59,579 bases of DNA from Reclinomonas americana ATCC 50394 (lineage: Eukaryota; Jakobida; Jakobea; Jakobida), in contig PS015122.1 of NCBI GenBank assembly GCA_048213135.1, forward strand, positions 220,981 through 280,559. Direction: 5' to 3'. The position numbers and the translations under genes are program-made. This document shows positions 34,114 through 46,500 of the stretch, one piece after another. The notes under the pieces were generated by a model that saw nothing but the letters and a program-made list of their open reading frames with translations, searched no databases and was not told the DNA's origin. Positions within the stretch are counted from its first letter, which is position 1. Each line of letters starts with the position of its first letter.

Positions 34114-37100
34114 TCAGTCGACAGCAACGACGGTGCGGCTTTCGACAAACGCAACTGCATCGCTCTCCAACTCGAACTCCTCGTCGCACTCCTCGTCATC
34201 GTCACCAGCTTGCACCACGTCATCGTCGCAGTCATCCTGCAATACACACGCGCGTGTCAGACAACGCCACAGCCGTCGTCTCTTACGCACATACCCGTTG
34301 CGGCACAGTCCACCTCCACGTACTCAGCAGCGTCGAATCCGGCTCCGGTGGCACCAGCACCGAGCCACGATTCACCGAGTCCACCAGCGACGCCTCTTCC
34401 AGGTGCCCGCGGATAGCGGCCTGCACAATAAAGCCCACAGTTTGAGAGTGCAGATAAGAGATAGAAAGGAGTGTGAGAGAGAGGCAGAACGTACCTCGAG
34501 TTCCACCGCCACCTGCGCGAACGACGGTCGCCGGTTGTGGCACGTCGACCCGTCCCAGCAGCGTTCAATGATGCGAGCCACGGGCTCCGGACAGGCACAA
34601 ATGTCGGGTCGCGCACCCAGGGCGGCCACCACTGCCGCCATTCACCCAAATCAGACAGCCGCAAGTGCGAGTGCTGTGACATCATCACGCAACTGTACAC
34701 CACTTGAAACTCGTTGGTGGCGGTGTGGAATGGCTCCCGTCGCGACATCATCTCGTTGAGAAGCACACCAAAACTGCGAGACCGATTTTGGTTAATTAAC
34801 TGTCGACAGACACACAGAAGCACATTCCTCTAGTCACCTGTACACGTCTGCACAGGAAGGGGGAGAGAGGATTAGCACCAGACGTAAAAAGTACCGACAA
34901 GATATCGAGTGTTACAAACCTGCTTTCTCATCGTATTTCTCTCGTCGCATGACCTCCGGAGCCTGAAACCGTGGTCAGCAAAGAAGTGAAAGCAACGAAA
35001 GTCAACTCCAGACGCACCATGTACCCAATCGTTCCGCCTGGCGAGTGCGTGCACGTGAGGGAGGAGATGAGCTACAACGTGAAACCAACAATCGAGGCAC
35101 AAGCGAGTGCGCACCCACGCATTCACAGCTGCTGTCGACTCGCGACCTGCTTGCACACAGTGAGTCTTGCTGTGATCGATCCTCTTCGTGTACACTCCAC
35201 TCACCGCTGGAAGTCCATCAGGCGACTCAACCCAAAATCGGCAATCTTGACACACAGTCGACTGCCATTCTTGAACCACAAAATGTTGGCCGGCTTTAAA
35301 TCGTGATGCGCAATGTGAACACGGTGAAGGAAGGCCTGCATGACAAGAAACACACTCATGAGAGACAGCGACGATAATACAAGGACACCGTGGTGTGCGT
35401 GTGTGCGTGTGTCGCGGCACCATGGTTCTCGCGATCTGCAGGCACAGGTCCAGCCTGGTTCCACCACACAAAGTGAGGGAGAAGACACAATGCAAAGCGA
35501 CGCCACTCATGCTTATCGCGTACCGAATCCGCAGCGAGGCAGCACCACCCTCTGCACCGTACAACCAAGATTTCAAGTCACCTCCATCTATAAACTCGGT
35601 CACAATCAACCGATGCGGTCCGCGCACTCGAGTGACAGCTCCCAGCAGATTGACAACACCGGGGTGCCGTCTGCGCGTCAAAGCCGAGGTCAACAGGGAC
35701 ATACCCCACAACAAATAACACGAAAAACAACGCAACGCTCGACTGAGAGCACGCAGTTCGCGGAGCAATGGACCCTCGGCGCGCTGCAATTTCGCCGCCG
35801 AGTCCGACGGCGACCAATCCAACACAACCTCCTTGATGGCGACCACTTGGCCCAGCAAACGCCCTTCGTACACGACGCCATACGAACCGCGTCCAAGCTC
35901 TCGTCCTTTTCGTAACGTCGCTGGATCCAATTCCAAGAACTCAAACTGGCGGCTGATGTGAGCACAACACCATGGGCTAGATGGCAGTGAGCACAGGAGA
36001 TCACTCAACTTCACGAGACACGGTGGCATTGCTCTCTCTCAGTGCTCGCTCCTGCAGCGCTTCCAGACGTGCCAAACTCGCGTCGTAAACCACCTGCTGC
36101 TTGTGCGCGCAGCTGTCAGGCGACTGGACATGCGTGAACGATCATGAACGGAGAGATGCACAGACCTGCGTTACTGCCTCCCCCGCCGCCTCCTCCTCCT
36201 CAATCAAAACGTCATCCTGTGTGTTGTGCGCAAGGCATGAGTAGGGCGGAGAGAGAAGACTCGCTCTGGCGACAATAGACGCACATCAACAGCTGACTCG
36301 GCAGAGACCGACAGCGGTGACAGCTTCGGAGCCAGCGGGGAGTTGCGAGCGCCGGGCGACGACGACGGTCCACCAGAGGACGACGACGTAGGCACACCTG
36401 CATCACCAAAACAACACAGTGAGCAAAGGGAGCGTTGATGAGGAAGATGCAGATCGAGAGAGGGAACGCAACGGGAGAGAGCACCGGGTGTGCCGATCTT
36501 GATGAGTGGCGTGACGGAGCGTTCGCCACCATCGTCACCAATCGGCGCGCGATGTGCATCCCGCTGTGGAGTGCGTACAGGTGCCCTAGGTAAACAAGAA
36601 CAAGGCCACGAGTGAATCGAACGTACTCGCACGCATGGACAAGCAGGAGATCACGAAAAACCTGTTGATGGAGACAGGCGGAGTGATCGAGTCGAGATCG
36701 TGCGCCGGGTTGGCCAGAAGATGGACTCCGGCACCGGCTGACAGCCGTTGCATGCGTACTCCGCTGGCTGGCGACTGCAGCGCCTCCTCATGCGCTGGCA
36801 AGTCAATGTCCTCCTCCACGCTGGGAGTCGCACTGAGGCCGCCGCTGTCACCCGTAGGCACCAACAGCGTGTCGTCAGGCAGCAGAACAGCGCGGTGTTC
36901 GTCTTCTTCAATGTCTTCAGAATCCAGCGCGCTGTGTGTGCGTGTGGCGCTCGTCAGTCAGTCAACGAGGATGAATCTAGTGGGGAGATGCGTGCCTTTC
37001 AGTCGACACGGAAGTGCCAGCGCTCTCTGTCTTGTACTGATACGCGGCCTCGGGAGGACCCAAATAGCCTGCATGGCGTGTGCGCAAGTTAAGCACAGAT

Positions 37101-38683
37101 GGAATGCAGAGTCGCCGGTCATCGCACTCGACAAACCGTCGTCTTGTGCCTTGGACATGAAAAACTGGCGTCGACGCGAGGCCAACGCCGACAGAGTCGA
37201 TACATCACTGTGCAGCTCGACGAGCTTTGGTGACTGCGCTGCCGTTTGTGCCCGCCGTTCGTTCTGCAAAGGTGGCCCACAGAGTGAGGGAGAGAGAGCA
37301 AGCAGAGCTCACAGCGTGCCGTGCAACTCACAGGATCACTGCCACTACTACTGCCGCTGCCACGCCACGGGCCAAGCGAGCCGCTGCCGACAGGCATGAC
37401 GGTCGCTGGACGCTGCTGCGCAATCTGATCCTGCTCCGATGATGGCGAATCTCTGCGGTCATGCTCGTCAGCAGCAGCAGCGGCAGCAACAGAGAGTGAC
37501 GATGTAATGCCACGCAACTCCTGCACCGGCGACGGCAACGAGGGAATGTTACTGCTCAATCGCACCGGCAGATACGGTCTCGGGGTCGACACCACACGAC
37601 CGTCACCCGACGGAGACGCGTGGCGGACCGCATACTCGGCCAGGAACTTCATTGCCGGATCGATCTCGAACGACAGGGCGCCGAACTTGGGCGACGCCGC
37701 CGAACCGGCCGATTGCGGGCGCTTGGACGCAGCTGTGCAAAGAGGGTGAGGAGATTGGAAACATCAACAAGGGGGAACTAGAGAGAGGCTCACGAAGAGA
37801 ACAGTCGTCGTCGTCATCGTCGTCGTCATCGCCACCGGCATCGTCCATGTACACCAGCTCAAAGTACTCGACGGCAGAGATGGACTTGGCCAGCGACTGA
37901 CACATGGGCAGTGGAACGCGATCCTCTGCGCAGCAGCACACGTCAGCCTCGCGTCGATCGCGGATCGACAGTCAGTCAGCGAGGAGAAACGCGACTAGCA
38001 TCGGCCGGCAACAAGCCAAACAGGAAGATCGGATCACGCGGAAACGCCGCCTTGGCCTCCTGCAAGAAGCCGGTGCCGGAGTTGGGCCTGGCAAGAGAGA
38101 GCTAAGCACTCACCGCGCGACGCACAACCAGCGAGCAACAAGACAGAAGAAACCTGTAGATCTTCCGGAGAGTCGACAGTGCGACGAGCGAGAAGCAGAG
38201 GACGGTCATCGACAGCTGCATCGAGAATGAGTGAGGTGAGTGGACACGCGCTTCTTGCTTGTCACACAAAAGACGATCAACGCACAGTGTTGTTCGACGG
38301 AGGCAGTGACGGAGGCGAGGCGCCTTTGATGTGCACACTCATGGTGACTGGAACCGAACAATCATCCTCATCATCATCATCCACCGTGAACGAGCGTGAC
38401 ACGTGGCGCCGCGACTCGCGCACAACATGCGTGAGTGGATCAACGGGCAGTGCGCGACCAGCAAACGCACTCAGCAGCACAGCGCACTGCTCAAAATAAA
38501 AACATCAGCGCGCGAGTCGCGGGGGGATTTGAGAACGCGCGCACACTTCACCTGCTCAGGTGCGCCTATCACGTGGATGTGCACTGATAAGGGCGAGGCC
38601 ATGCTTCGTTGCCTCTGTCGAGATGACACCGACACGCGGAGTGTGATCGGACGTCGACGTTCGTGCTGCCGCAGCAACTTCAT
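34114..38683 (-). CDS. TKL-type protein kinase with long N-terminal region
   Basis: The model starts MKLLRQHERRR at 38683 and ends at the TGA at 34114-34116. The N-terminal part of about 700 residues is Ser/Pro-rich with Asp runs (DDDDDDDDD near 37810). A short coiled coil lies near 36030-36100. The kinase domain follows: GRGSYGVVYEG and VAIKEV (about 35900-35840); HPGVVNLLGA after the junction at 35736/35670; EFIDGGDLKSWL; HHDLKPANIL with His for Arg of HRD (about 35290); ADFGLSR; APEVM (34960); a 10-base exon at 34838-34847 coding the join KA-DVY-SFG; then FGVLLNEM, CW and RRPSFAQV. A C-terminal acidic tail (DDDEECDEEFELE) ends the protein. TKL kinases phosphorylate Ser/Thr (rarely Tyr) and are expanded in many protists. 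The substrate is unknown. Confidence 0.85.
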
Positions 38684-38938
38684 GTCGAAGCTTCGTATGT
38701 TGTTGCATGTAGCTTGTACTCTCATGTTCACAATGGTGAACGAGCTGCTTTTCCCCCTGATCCCCGTTGCGGAATAGCAGACGACGTCGACGTTGATCTT
38801 CTCAATTGCTGACCAGTATACACATGTACAGCTTGCCAAGTAGTCACCACCATTTACTGCCTACCTTATCTTGGTGCTACTTCACAAGCTGCTATAAGCT
38901 GTCGGTGTGTCGTTGTCCCATTTCCTATTGACGAATTC

Positions 38939-40750
38939 ATGTTCCCGACAAAGCGCGGTGAAGGCACTCTGCCCACTGGTCGTTTGCAGCACTGTGCTGG
39001 TGTCTACGATGAGGCACATGAGAGCTCTGCGCGCGAATTGCCATGGAATGGTGCGTTTACAGCAGCGGAGAAAGAAAGTGAGAGGCGATGTGCTTATGAG
39101 TTGCATTGTGCACACACAGTGGCCACTGAGGCCGCTCATCGACGAGCACGCCAGTCGCCCACTGATCTCATTCGGGGGCATCCTTTCAATCATTCGGTGA
39201 GGGGAGAGCGAGGGAGAGAGAGGGAAGATGTCATGAAGGAGGGAAGAAGGAGAGGAAGAAGGAGGAGAAGGAGAAGGTGAGAAAGGAGGAGGACAAGGAG
39301 GAGAAGAAGGAGGAGAAGGAGAAGAACAAGAACAAGAAGAAGAGGCGGAGAAGGAGAGGAAGGAGGAGAAAGGAGGAGGATGAGGAGGAGAAGAAGAAGA
39401 ATGACATGGAAAAGACATGAAGAACAGAACATGCAGAAGGGTTGTCTCCTCCTCTTCTCCTCCTTCTCCTTTGTGTTTCTTCTTCCTCTTCCTTTTCCTC
39501 ACTTCTTCTTCTTCTCCTTGTTCTTCTTCTTCTTCTCCCTCTTCTCCTCATCCTCCTTCATCTTCTTCTTCTCCTCCTCCTTCTTCTCTTCTTCTTAATC
39601 ACAGCTTGCAGGTGGACATTGTGGTGCCGACTGGTGTGCGTGCACCACGCTCTGCTCTGCGTGTGGCGCTGCTGAAGCGTCTACGCGAGGCGCGCTTCTT
39701 GCGAAAGCGTGTGGCGTTGGCGACTCTGGCGTCGGTCTCGTTTGTGGGCGAGGTGCTGCGAGGTGAGGCCGGGCGACACGAGTTCAACGCGCTGACACTC
39801 GATCGGCTGGATGCCGGCGGCAACGCGTGCTGCGTGTGCGACGGCACGCTGACGGTGCGCATGCATCGCGATGCCTTTCAGCAGCTGGGACTCGACGCGA
39901 AGAGGCATCAGTCGCGCAGTGAGGAGGCATTCTGTTGCGTGTGTTTTTTTTTTGTGCCTTCTCCATGGCGGCTGGCTGGCTGACTGTGGTCTTGTGTGTG
40001 TAGACGCTCACATAGACATGATGAGACCGACGTTTGTGCCGGGTGGTAACCTGTACGACCGACTGCAGTGGTGTCTGTCGCCGGAGCGGCTAGAGAATAC
40101 CGACGTGGTGGCTGTGTACGATGGCCCTCTGCCCGCGGCGCTGGAGGAGTGGGAGCAGGTACCATTGGAGGTGGTGGAGGGTGAGCTGGACTCGGTGGTG
40201 TTGCCGGAGGTGCTGGAGGCCGTGTGCCTGGCACCCGGTGGTCTGCTGCCGGACCCGGAACTGGACTCGGCCGACTTGTACGACTGGATCGGCATGCTGG
40301 GTCTGCGGCTCCAAGAGTTGAGTGGTGATGGGGAGAGGGGGGAGAGAAGCTGCCATTTGTTGAGAGCGCGCGCACACACACAGGTGTCTCAGTCGTGAAC
40401 GTGATGCGTGGTCGGCGCACGTGCTCGCCTACGAACCACCCACTCCAGCCACTGACGACGACGGCCAGCCGCGCACCACCGACTGCTTCACTGTGCACGC
40501 CACGGGAATGCTGACGCGCTCCGACATTCTCGTTCTGCACGACATGCTGCGTCAGGCGCTCGCCGACGACGCAGCGCTCCCGTGGGCGCTGCTGACTGTG
40601 CACGGTTTCGATGACGCGCCAGTGGCATTCTACGACACACCGCGCACTGTGGTTGCGGGCGGTGAAAATTCGTTCTCCATACTCGTGCTGCCTGGCGACA
40701 GACATCACACGTTTGTGGCGGTGGGTGCACTGGAAGAGTTCTCGTGGTGA
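38939..40750 (+). CDS. RNase P/MRP subunit Rpp40-like
   Basis: The last four exons are firm. 39609-39920 encodes LQVDIVVPTGVRAP and, after a linker, DGTLTVRMHRDAFQQLGL. 40005-40320 gives PTFVPGGNLYDRLQWCL, VVAVYDG and SADLYDWIGML. 40383-40750 gives TVHATGMLTRSDILVLHDML, PWALLTVHGFDDAPVAF and FVAVGALEEFSW then TGA. This order matches Rpp40, a protein subunit of nuclear RNase P and RNase MRP that take part in tRNA 5'-end and rRNA processing. Exon 1 (about 38939-39198) is less certain; its frame could not be fixed. Intron 1 is about 400 bases, far longer than usual, and consists of a purine tract followed by a pyrimidine tract. Confidence 0.8.
39187..39596. repeat. polypurine then polypyrimidine tract inside an intron
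   Basis: 39190-39417 is almost pure A/G (GGAGAAGAAG pattern). 39440-39596 is almost pure C/T (CTTCTTCTCC pattern). The two halves are roughly complementary, so the single strand could fold into a long imperfect hairpin. Confidence 0.9.
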
Positions 40751-40765
40751 ATAGTAGTAGTACAA

Positions 40766-40870
40766 NNNNNNNNNNNNNNNNNNNNNNNNNNNNNNNNNNN
40801 NNNNNNNNNNNNNNNNNNNNNNNNNNNNNNNNNNNNNNNNNNNNNNNNNNNNNNNNNNNNNNNNNNNNNN
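40766..40870. other. assembly gap, 105 N
   Basis: Lies between the Rpp40 stop and the Nup50 gene. The last Nup50 exon is within or beyond it. Confidence 0.99.
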
Positions 40871-43273
40871 CGGACGAACTCGGGGGCCACCAACGCCGCA
40901 AAGCGCACGGCCTTGTCGGAGGCCGTCTCCGCCTCGCTGACCGCCTTGTGCAGCAAGGAGTTGAGCAGCAGCTGGTGCGTCTGCCGTGTGCGCATGACCA
41001 CTCGCGCGCCACGGTAGTCCGAGTCGTCGGCCGATTGCTTGAAGAGGTTGACGTGGAGCTTGCCGACGCCTGCCGAAGGGGTAAGGGGTAAGGAGAAGAG
41101 GGATAAGGGGGAAGGGGAAGGGATGTAGGGAGAGAGAAGAGGCGAGAGGCGACAGGCGAGAGGTGACAGACGAGAGGCGAGGGGCGAGAAGTGACAAACG
41201 AGAGAGGTGAAAAAAGGCGAGAGTGGTGAGAAACGAGAGGTGAATGGCGAGAAGTGAGAGGCGAGCGGTGGAGACAACAGGCAATTGCAAAGACGACAAC
41301 CGGTAAAGTGTGAGAACGTGAGGAGGGGACAACAGGCGAGAGGTGAGATAATATCAGAGGGAGAGAGAATACAGGAGGCGAGAGAAGACAGAGACAAGAA
41401 AACGAGAGAGAAGACAGATGAGAGAGAAAGGAGGTGAGAGCCAAATAAAAGAGATGAAACAGGAGAAGAAGTGATGGGAGTGACGCATGAGAAAGAGAAG
41501 AAATATAAACGCAACCGTGAACACGTAAGCCACTCTGTCCCTCCCTCTTCCCTCTCCCTCTTCTCACCTCGCTCCTTCCACGCCTTATCCACGAGCATGT
41601 ACAGCTTGGCCTCGACCTCGAATTCGGTCTTGTCGTGCTCCTCGCCAGAGGTCACCTGCTTCTTCTCCAGATTGACCTTTGGTGAAGCCGCCGCCAACAC
41701 AATGCCGGCGTTCGGGTCCTCGTCCTCGCCACCCTCTCCCTCGTCGGGTGTCGACGCCGATGCGCCAGAACCACCAGCAGCAGCGGTTGCCAGTCGTGCG
41801 CCGAACAATGGTTTGCCAGCAGTCTGCCCAGCCAGCGGTGGTGAACACAGAGCAATGCAAAGGAGTTGAACTAAAGGTCACGCAACAAGGCCCTGCACTT
41901 TGTTCATCGTGTTCTGCAGGAACGACGAGCCGAATGGCTTGACGCTGAAGGCGGGTTTGTTGGCGCCGTCGCCAAAGCCCTTGGTTGCGGCATTCTCGGC
42001 CAGCTTGGCAAAGGAGAAGCCCATCTTGCCGCCAAAGGAGAATGTTGGCAACTGGGTGACCTTGGGGGCTGCAGAGAGAGGGCAAGGGTGAGCAAGGAAG
42101 GAGCGAAGGAGAGACGGAGAGACGGAGAGAGGGGGGAGGAGGAGGAGGAGGAGGAGGAGGAGAAGGAGAAGGAGGAAAGAGGAAGAAGAAGAAGAAGATG
42201 CAGCAGCAGCATGAGGAGGAGGAGAGTGAGAACGAGGACGAAGAAGAAGAAGAACAAGNNNNNNNNNNNNNNNNNNNNNNNNNNNNNNNNNNNNNNNNNN
42301 NNNNNNNNNNNNNNNNNNNNNNNNNNNNNNNNNNNNNNNNNNNAAGAAGAAGAAGAACTAAGAACGAAGAAGAAGAAGAAGTACAAGAAGAAGACGATGA
42401 AGAACGAAGAGGAGAAGACCAAGGAGGAGGAGAAGGGAGACGAAGAAGAAGAAGAAGATGATGATGATGATGAAGAAGAAGAAGAAGAAGAAGGGAGGAG
42501 AACAAGGAGGAGAAGGAGGGAAGAAGAAGCACAAGAAGAACACGACGACGAGGACGAAGACTGCACGCGAGTGACAGGCAGTGATCAACCCACTCCCTTC
42601 CCTCCCTCCCTCCCACCCTCCCTCCCTCTCACTCTACACACCTGGTGGTGATGGCTCCTCCGGCTCCACCGCCGCCACTGCATGCGCCTTACCCTCCTCG
42701 CCATTCGCCTCCTCCGCCTCCTCGCCATGCCCATGCTTCATCGGTGGTTCGTCACTCTCCGCAGCCGCCAACGCACTTGCTGTCGTCGTCGTTGTCGTCG
42801 TTGATGATGATGAAGAAGAAGAAGATGCAGATGATAGGACTCCACCCTTCTGCATGCATGCATGAGACAACTCGCAATGATGAGGTGATGAGGGAAAACA
42901 TCAGGCGCATAGATAGATGCATACCAGTGCAGCCACATCGACCTTGCCTGCCAGCGACTTGGGAACACGAATGCTGTGTGCGTTGTGAGTGTGACTGCGT
43001 GACAATAGGTGCATTGCGAGAGGAAGTGCTGACCGTCGTCGCGCCATTTCTTCGGCAGAGGCACGTGGGAAGTCGCCCTGTCGAGTGTGTGCAGAGTGAG
43101 GCAGAGGAACGTTGGCAGGGAGCAAGACAGACATTGACACACACACACACGCGCGCACACAAGCGCAAGAGAGAGAGAGAGAGACGCACCATGGCCACGT
43201 CCATCTCGCCATCGTCGTCGTCGCTGCCGTCGCGGTCGCGGTCAGAGATCTGCTTGCCTGCTGCCCGCTTCAT
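40871..43273 (-). CDS. nucleoporin Nup50-like with Ran-binding domain, 3' end in gap
   Basis: Starts MKRAAGKQISDRDRDG at 43273, matching the Nup50 N-terminus that binds importin-alpha, and continues DFPRASAEEMARRR. Middle exons have IRVPKSLAGKV and an Asp/Glu/Ser-rich stretch (42640-42850). The FG-poor central part has FSFGGKMGFSFAKL and FSVKPFGSSFLQNTM (42060-41890), then KPLFGARL. The C-terminal Ran-binding domain starts EEHDKTEFEVEAKLYMLVDK (41640-41580) and continues GVGKLHVNLFKQ and GARVVMRTRQTHQLLLN to 40871, where the sequence enters a gap. Nup50 sits on the nuclear basket and speeds importin/Ran disassembly. The intron at 41824-41886 begins GTTGCG. Two introns (41091-41565 and 42073-42640) are filled with purine repeats. 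Confidence 0.87.
41091..41470. repeat. purine-rich short tandem repeat in Nup50 intron
   Basis: Irregular repeats of about 10-12 bases built on GCGAGAGGTGACA and similar words, read on the plus strand. They occupy most of the intron between the two Ran-binding-domain exons. Confidence 0.8.
42100..42560. repeat. GGA/GAA repeat tract with internal gap
   Basis: Nearly pure purine (GAGGAGGAG, GAAGAAGAA) on the plus strand, interrupted by 85 N at 42259-42343. It lies in a Nup50 intron. The long ORFs it creates on both strands are low-complexity artefacts. Confidence 0.9.
42259..42343. other. assembly gap, 85 N
   Basis: Gap inside the GAA/GGA repeat, probably because the repeat could not be assembled. 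Confidence 0.99.
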
Positions 43274-43526
43274 TGTGCGCGTGCGTGTGACTGCAACTTC
43301 GAGGACACGCTGTGAAGTGTCATTTGATCGAAGGCAGAGCGCTTGCGCATTGCACGCGAGTAGCACAAGTAGACGACGAGTCAACGTTCTGCATACTCGC
43401 CGCAGTCAGTGTCAGAGCTCGTAGTGTCGTTGCTGACGAGGCGACGTTTTTTTCAGAATATCAATTGGCGCCAAAATCCGCCGTTTCGTGATATTCGTCA
43501 GCCAGCAGCACCTGTGTATTGCAATC

Positions 43527-46500
43527 ATGCCGCGCTTTGCCCTCTCGCGCTCGCACACTCGCGTCGCTGTGCTGCGTGTGCTCTTCAGCATCGCGCTCAT
43601 CGCCCACTTGCTCGTGCACTCACTCGCAATCGCTACAAGTTGCATGCTGCTTGTGTTTGCCTCGGTCGCTCGCGCGCACGCATGTGTACCCACTGGTTTT
43701 GTTTGCCATACGCGCATTCACTACCCCCCCCCCCCCCCCCCCCTCCACCGCAGACGCCCAAACAGTGACCACCGCTGTCGCCACCAACATCACTGGCTCG
43801 ACTGCCACTCTGAATGCGTGGGTCAATCCCAACAATGTCGCCGGCGGCACCACCAACTCGTTCGACTGGTCCCCCTACGCCATCGCTCTTGGTACTCCCA
43901 GCACTGCTGTCTCCACCTTCGTAGGCACACCAGGCACCTCGGGAACGACCAATGGCGTTGGAGCAAGCGCGTTGTTGAACACGCCAATGGTGTGTGCGTG
44001 CGCGCGCGACAGCTGCCCCTGCAGTTGCATATTGTGCGTCGTACTGAGTGAGTGATATTCTCAACAGGGACTGGCTTTCGACGCCGTGGGCACCATGTAT
44101 GTGGGCGATTACGGGTTTGTGCACTTTGTCGATTGTTCTGTTGATTCATCTCTCCCTCACTCTCTCACTCGTGCGATGGTGACAGCAACTGTCGCATTCG
44201 ACGCATCACCCCTGCGGCCTCAGTGACCACGTTTGCTGGCACGACATGCGGTCTCTTGGATGGCACAGGCGTGGCAGCGCAGTTCAAGAAGTGCGTTCAC
44301 TCTCTGTCTCCCTCCCCTCTCTCGCTCTCTCCCCTCTCTTGACTCACGCACTCACTTGCAGTGTTGCCGGTCTCTCTATCGACCAAACCACTGGAATCAT
44401 CTATGTCGCCGATGTGAGTGTGTGCTGGTGGCATGCATGATCACAGCTTGATGCATTCTGCTGACTCTTTGTGTGTGCGTCTCCCGCAGTTGATGAACCA
44501 CGCGGTGCGCGCGGTCACCACAGGAGCAGCAGTCACCACACTGGCGGGCAATGGGGCGTCGGGGAGTGCCAATGCCTCGGGTGCAGCCGCCTCCTTCAAT
44601 CAGCCGATGGGAGTGGCGGTGGATTCCACGAATCAAGTGGTGTACGTGGGCGATTGGCTCAACAACACCATTCGCCAAGTGACGTATGCCGGTGCGGTGA
44701 CGACCTTTTGCGGCACTGCGGGCATGAGTGGCACAGCCGATGGTGCGTGTGCGGGAGCGGCGCGATTCGGTGGTCCCAATGGCGTGCTTCTCGTCGGAAC
44801 CACGCTGTATGTTGGTGAGCGCTGTGGGGGAGAGAGAGATTCCCTTCCTCCCGTTCTCATCTGCGCCTTTCTGCTTGTGTGCGTGAGTGCAGTCGACCGC
44901 GTGAACAACTCCATCCGCGCCATCAACACGGTGGCGATGACGGTGACGACGGTGGCGGGATCGACGAGCGGCACGTCAGGATCCACAGATGCCACCGGTG
45001 AGTTTATCATCATGGGCAACTCTGCGTGATCGTTTGCAGTCATGCTGAAAGATGCCACCAGGAACGGCCGCCCGCTTCAACACGCCCATTGGACTGACAT
45101 ACGACTCGGGAAACAACGTCATCTACGTTGCCGACGTTTCGTGTCCCTCCATTCGCCCCACCCACTGAGACGTCTTTCACCTTGATTCTCATTGTCTTTA
45201 AACACCCGGCAGTCCGTCAACAACACCGTGCGAAGCATCCGTGTGTCAGACTCATCTGTGACAACGATTGGCGGCGCAGCGGGCGTGAGCGGATCAGCCA
45301 ACGGCAGCGCGCTGACCGTGGCACGCTTCAACTCGCCTGTCCACCTCACATTCGATGCATCGACTGCATCGGTGCTGGTTGCTGATTACACCACGCACAT
45401 CATCCGTCGCCTCTCGCTGGCGTCACAAACAGTGTCTGCCACACCCGCCACCGCCACTGGCTCTCTGGCTGCCTCCATCACCGCCTCGCTGACCGGCTTG
45501 GTGACCAACTGGACATTCTACTATCGCGCTGTCGGTGTCACCTCAACACCCAGCACCATCAATGGCGCCACCGTGTCGTTCACCACCATCACCAATGTGG
45601 CTCCGACCGACATTAGCTGCTCGTCGACGACATATGTGTCGCCATCGGTGGCGAATCAAGTCGTGTGTGCGCTGCAGACGACGGACACAAATGCGGGCCA
45701 GTCTTTCACGTACTCGGTTGTCGGCGGCGCCAACAGCGCGGTGTTTTCGATCAGCGGACCGTCGTTGGTGATTGTGGCGGCGGGGCAGGCGGGCAGCTCG
45801 CTGGCGGTGACGATTCGGTCGACGGACAACGGAACGCCACCGCTGTTCTTCGACAAGGCGTTCACCATCACCACAGGTGCCGCACCACGTCTCTTCCTCC
45901 TTCTCCTGCTGCTGGTCATTCACAATTTTCTCTTTTTCTTCTTCGTTGTGTCACAGTCACCCAGTCACTGGCAACGCTCGCGGCCAACGCGGTGACAGCG
46001 TCGTCGGCAACATTGAATGCGGTGGTGGGAAACTCTGTGGCGGCCTCGACGATGAGCAATTCGTTCGAGTGGGCGCCGACACCGGCTGCATTCGGTGTCA
46101 CTCCAACTGTGACGACGTGGTTGGGCGCGGCGGGCATGACTGGTACGACAGATGGCACGGGAACAGCTGCTCGTTTCCAAAATCCGACGGTGAGGTGCAC
46201 AACGCAAAAGTTGCGAACCATTTCTGCTCACTGGTTGGTGCAGAGCATTGTACTTGATGCCTCGGGCAACGCATTTGTGTGTGATCAACAAAACCACACG
46301 ATTCGACGAGCGACGAGTGGCGGTGTGGTGTCGACATTCCTGGGAACTGTGGGAACGGGAGGCTTTGTTAACGGAATAGGCACTGCTGCGCAGTTCAACA
46401 AACCCACCGGCATGTCAATCGACTTTACCGCTGGATATATGTACTTTACAGATGTTGCGTGGTGGCGTTGTCGAGGAAAGAGTGTGTGCATCATCTCACT

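Noticed and set aside
37495-37513. Another GTTGCGTG that could be a donor in the TKL gene.
   Set aside because: The frame is open straight through, the sequence is coding-like, and no acceptor restores anything better; counted as exon.
39231-39600. Long open frames on both strands (Arg/Glu-rich, Ser/Leu/Phe-rich).
   Set aside because: They are translations of the purine/pyrimidine tracts in the Rpp40 intron, with no start context or splice logic.
39925-40004. GTTGCGTG in the Rpp40 gene as donor.
   Set aside because: A GTGAGG donor 15 bases upstream gives the same phase, so the case is ambiguous and was not counted.
42088-42651. 187-residue Glu/Lys-rich plus-strand ORF and Ser/Leu-rich minus ORFs.
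   Set aside because: Products of a GAA/GGA repeat with an N gap inside a Nup50 intron.
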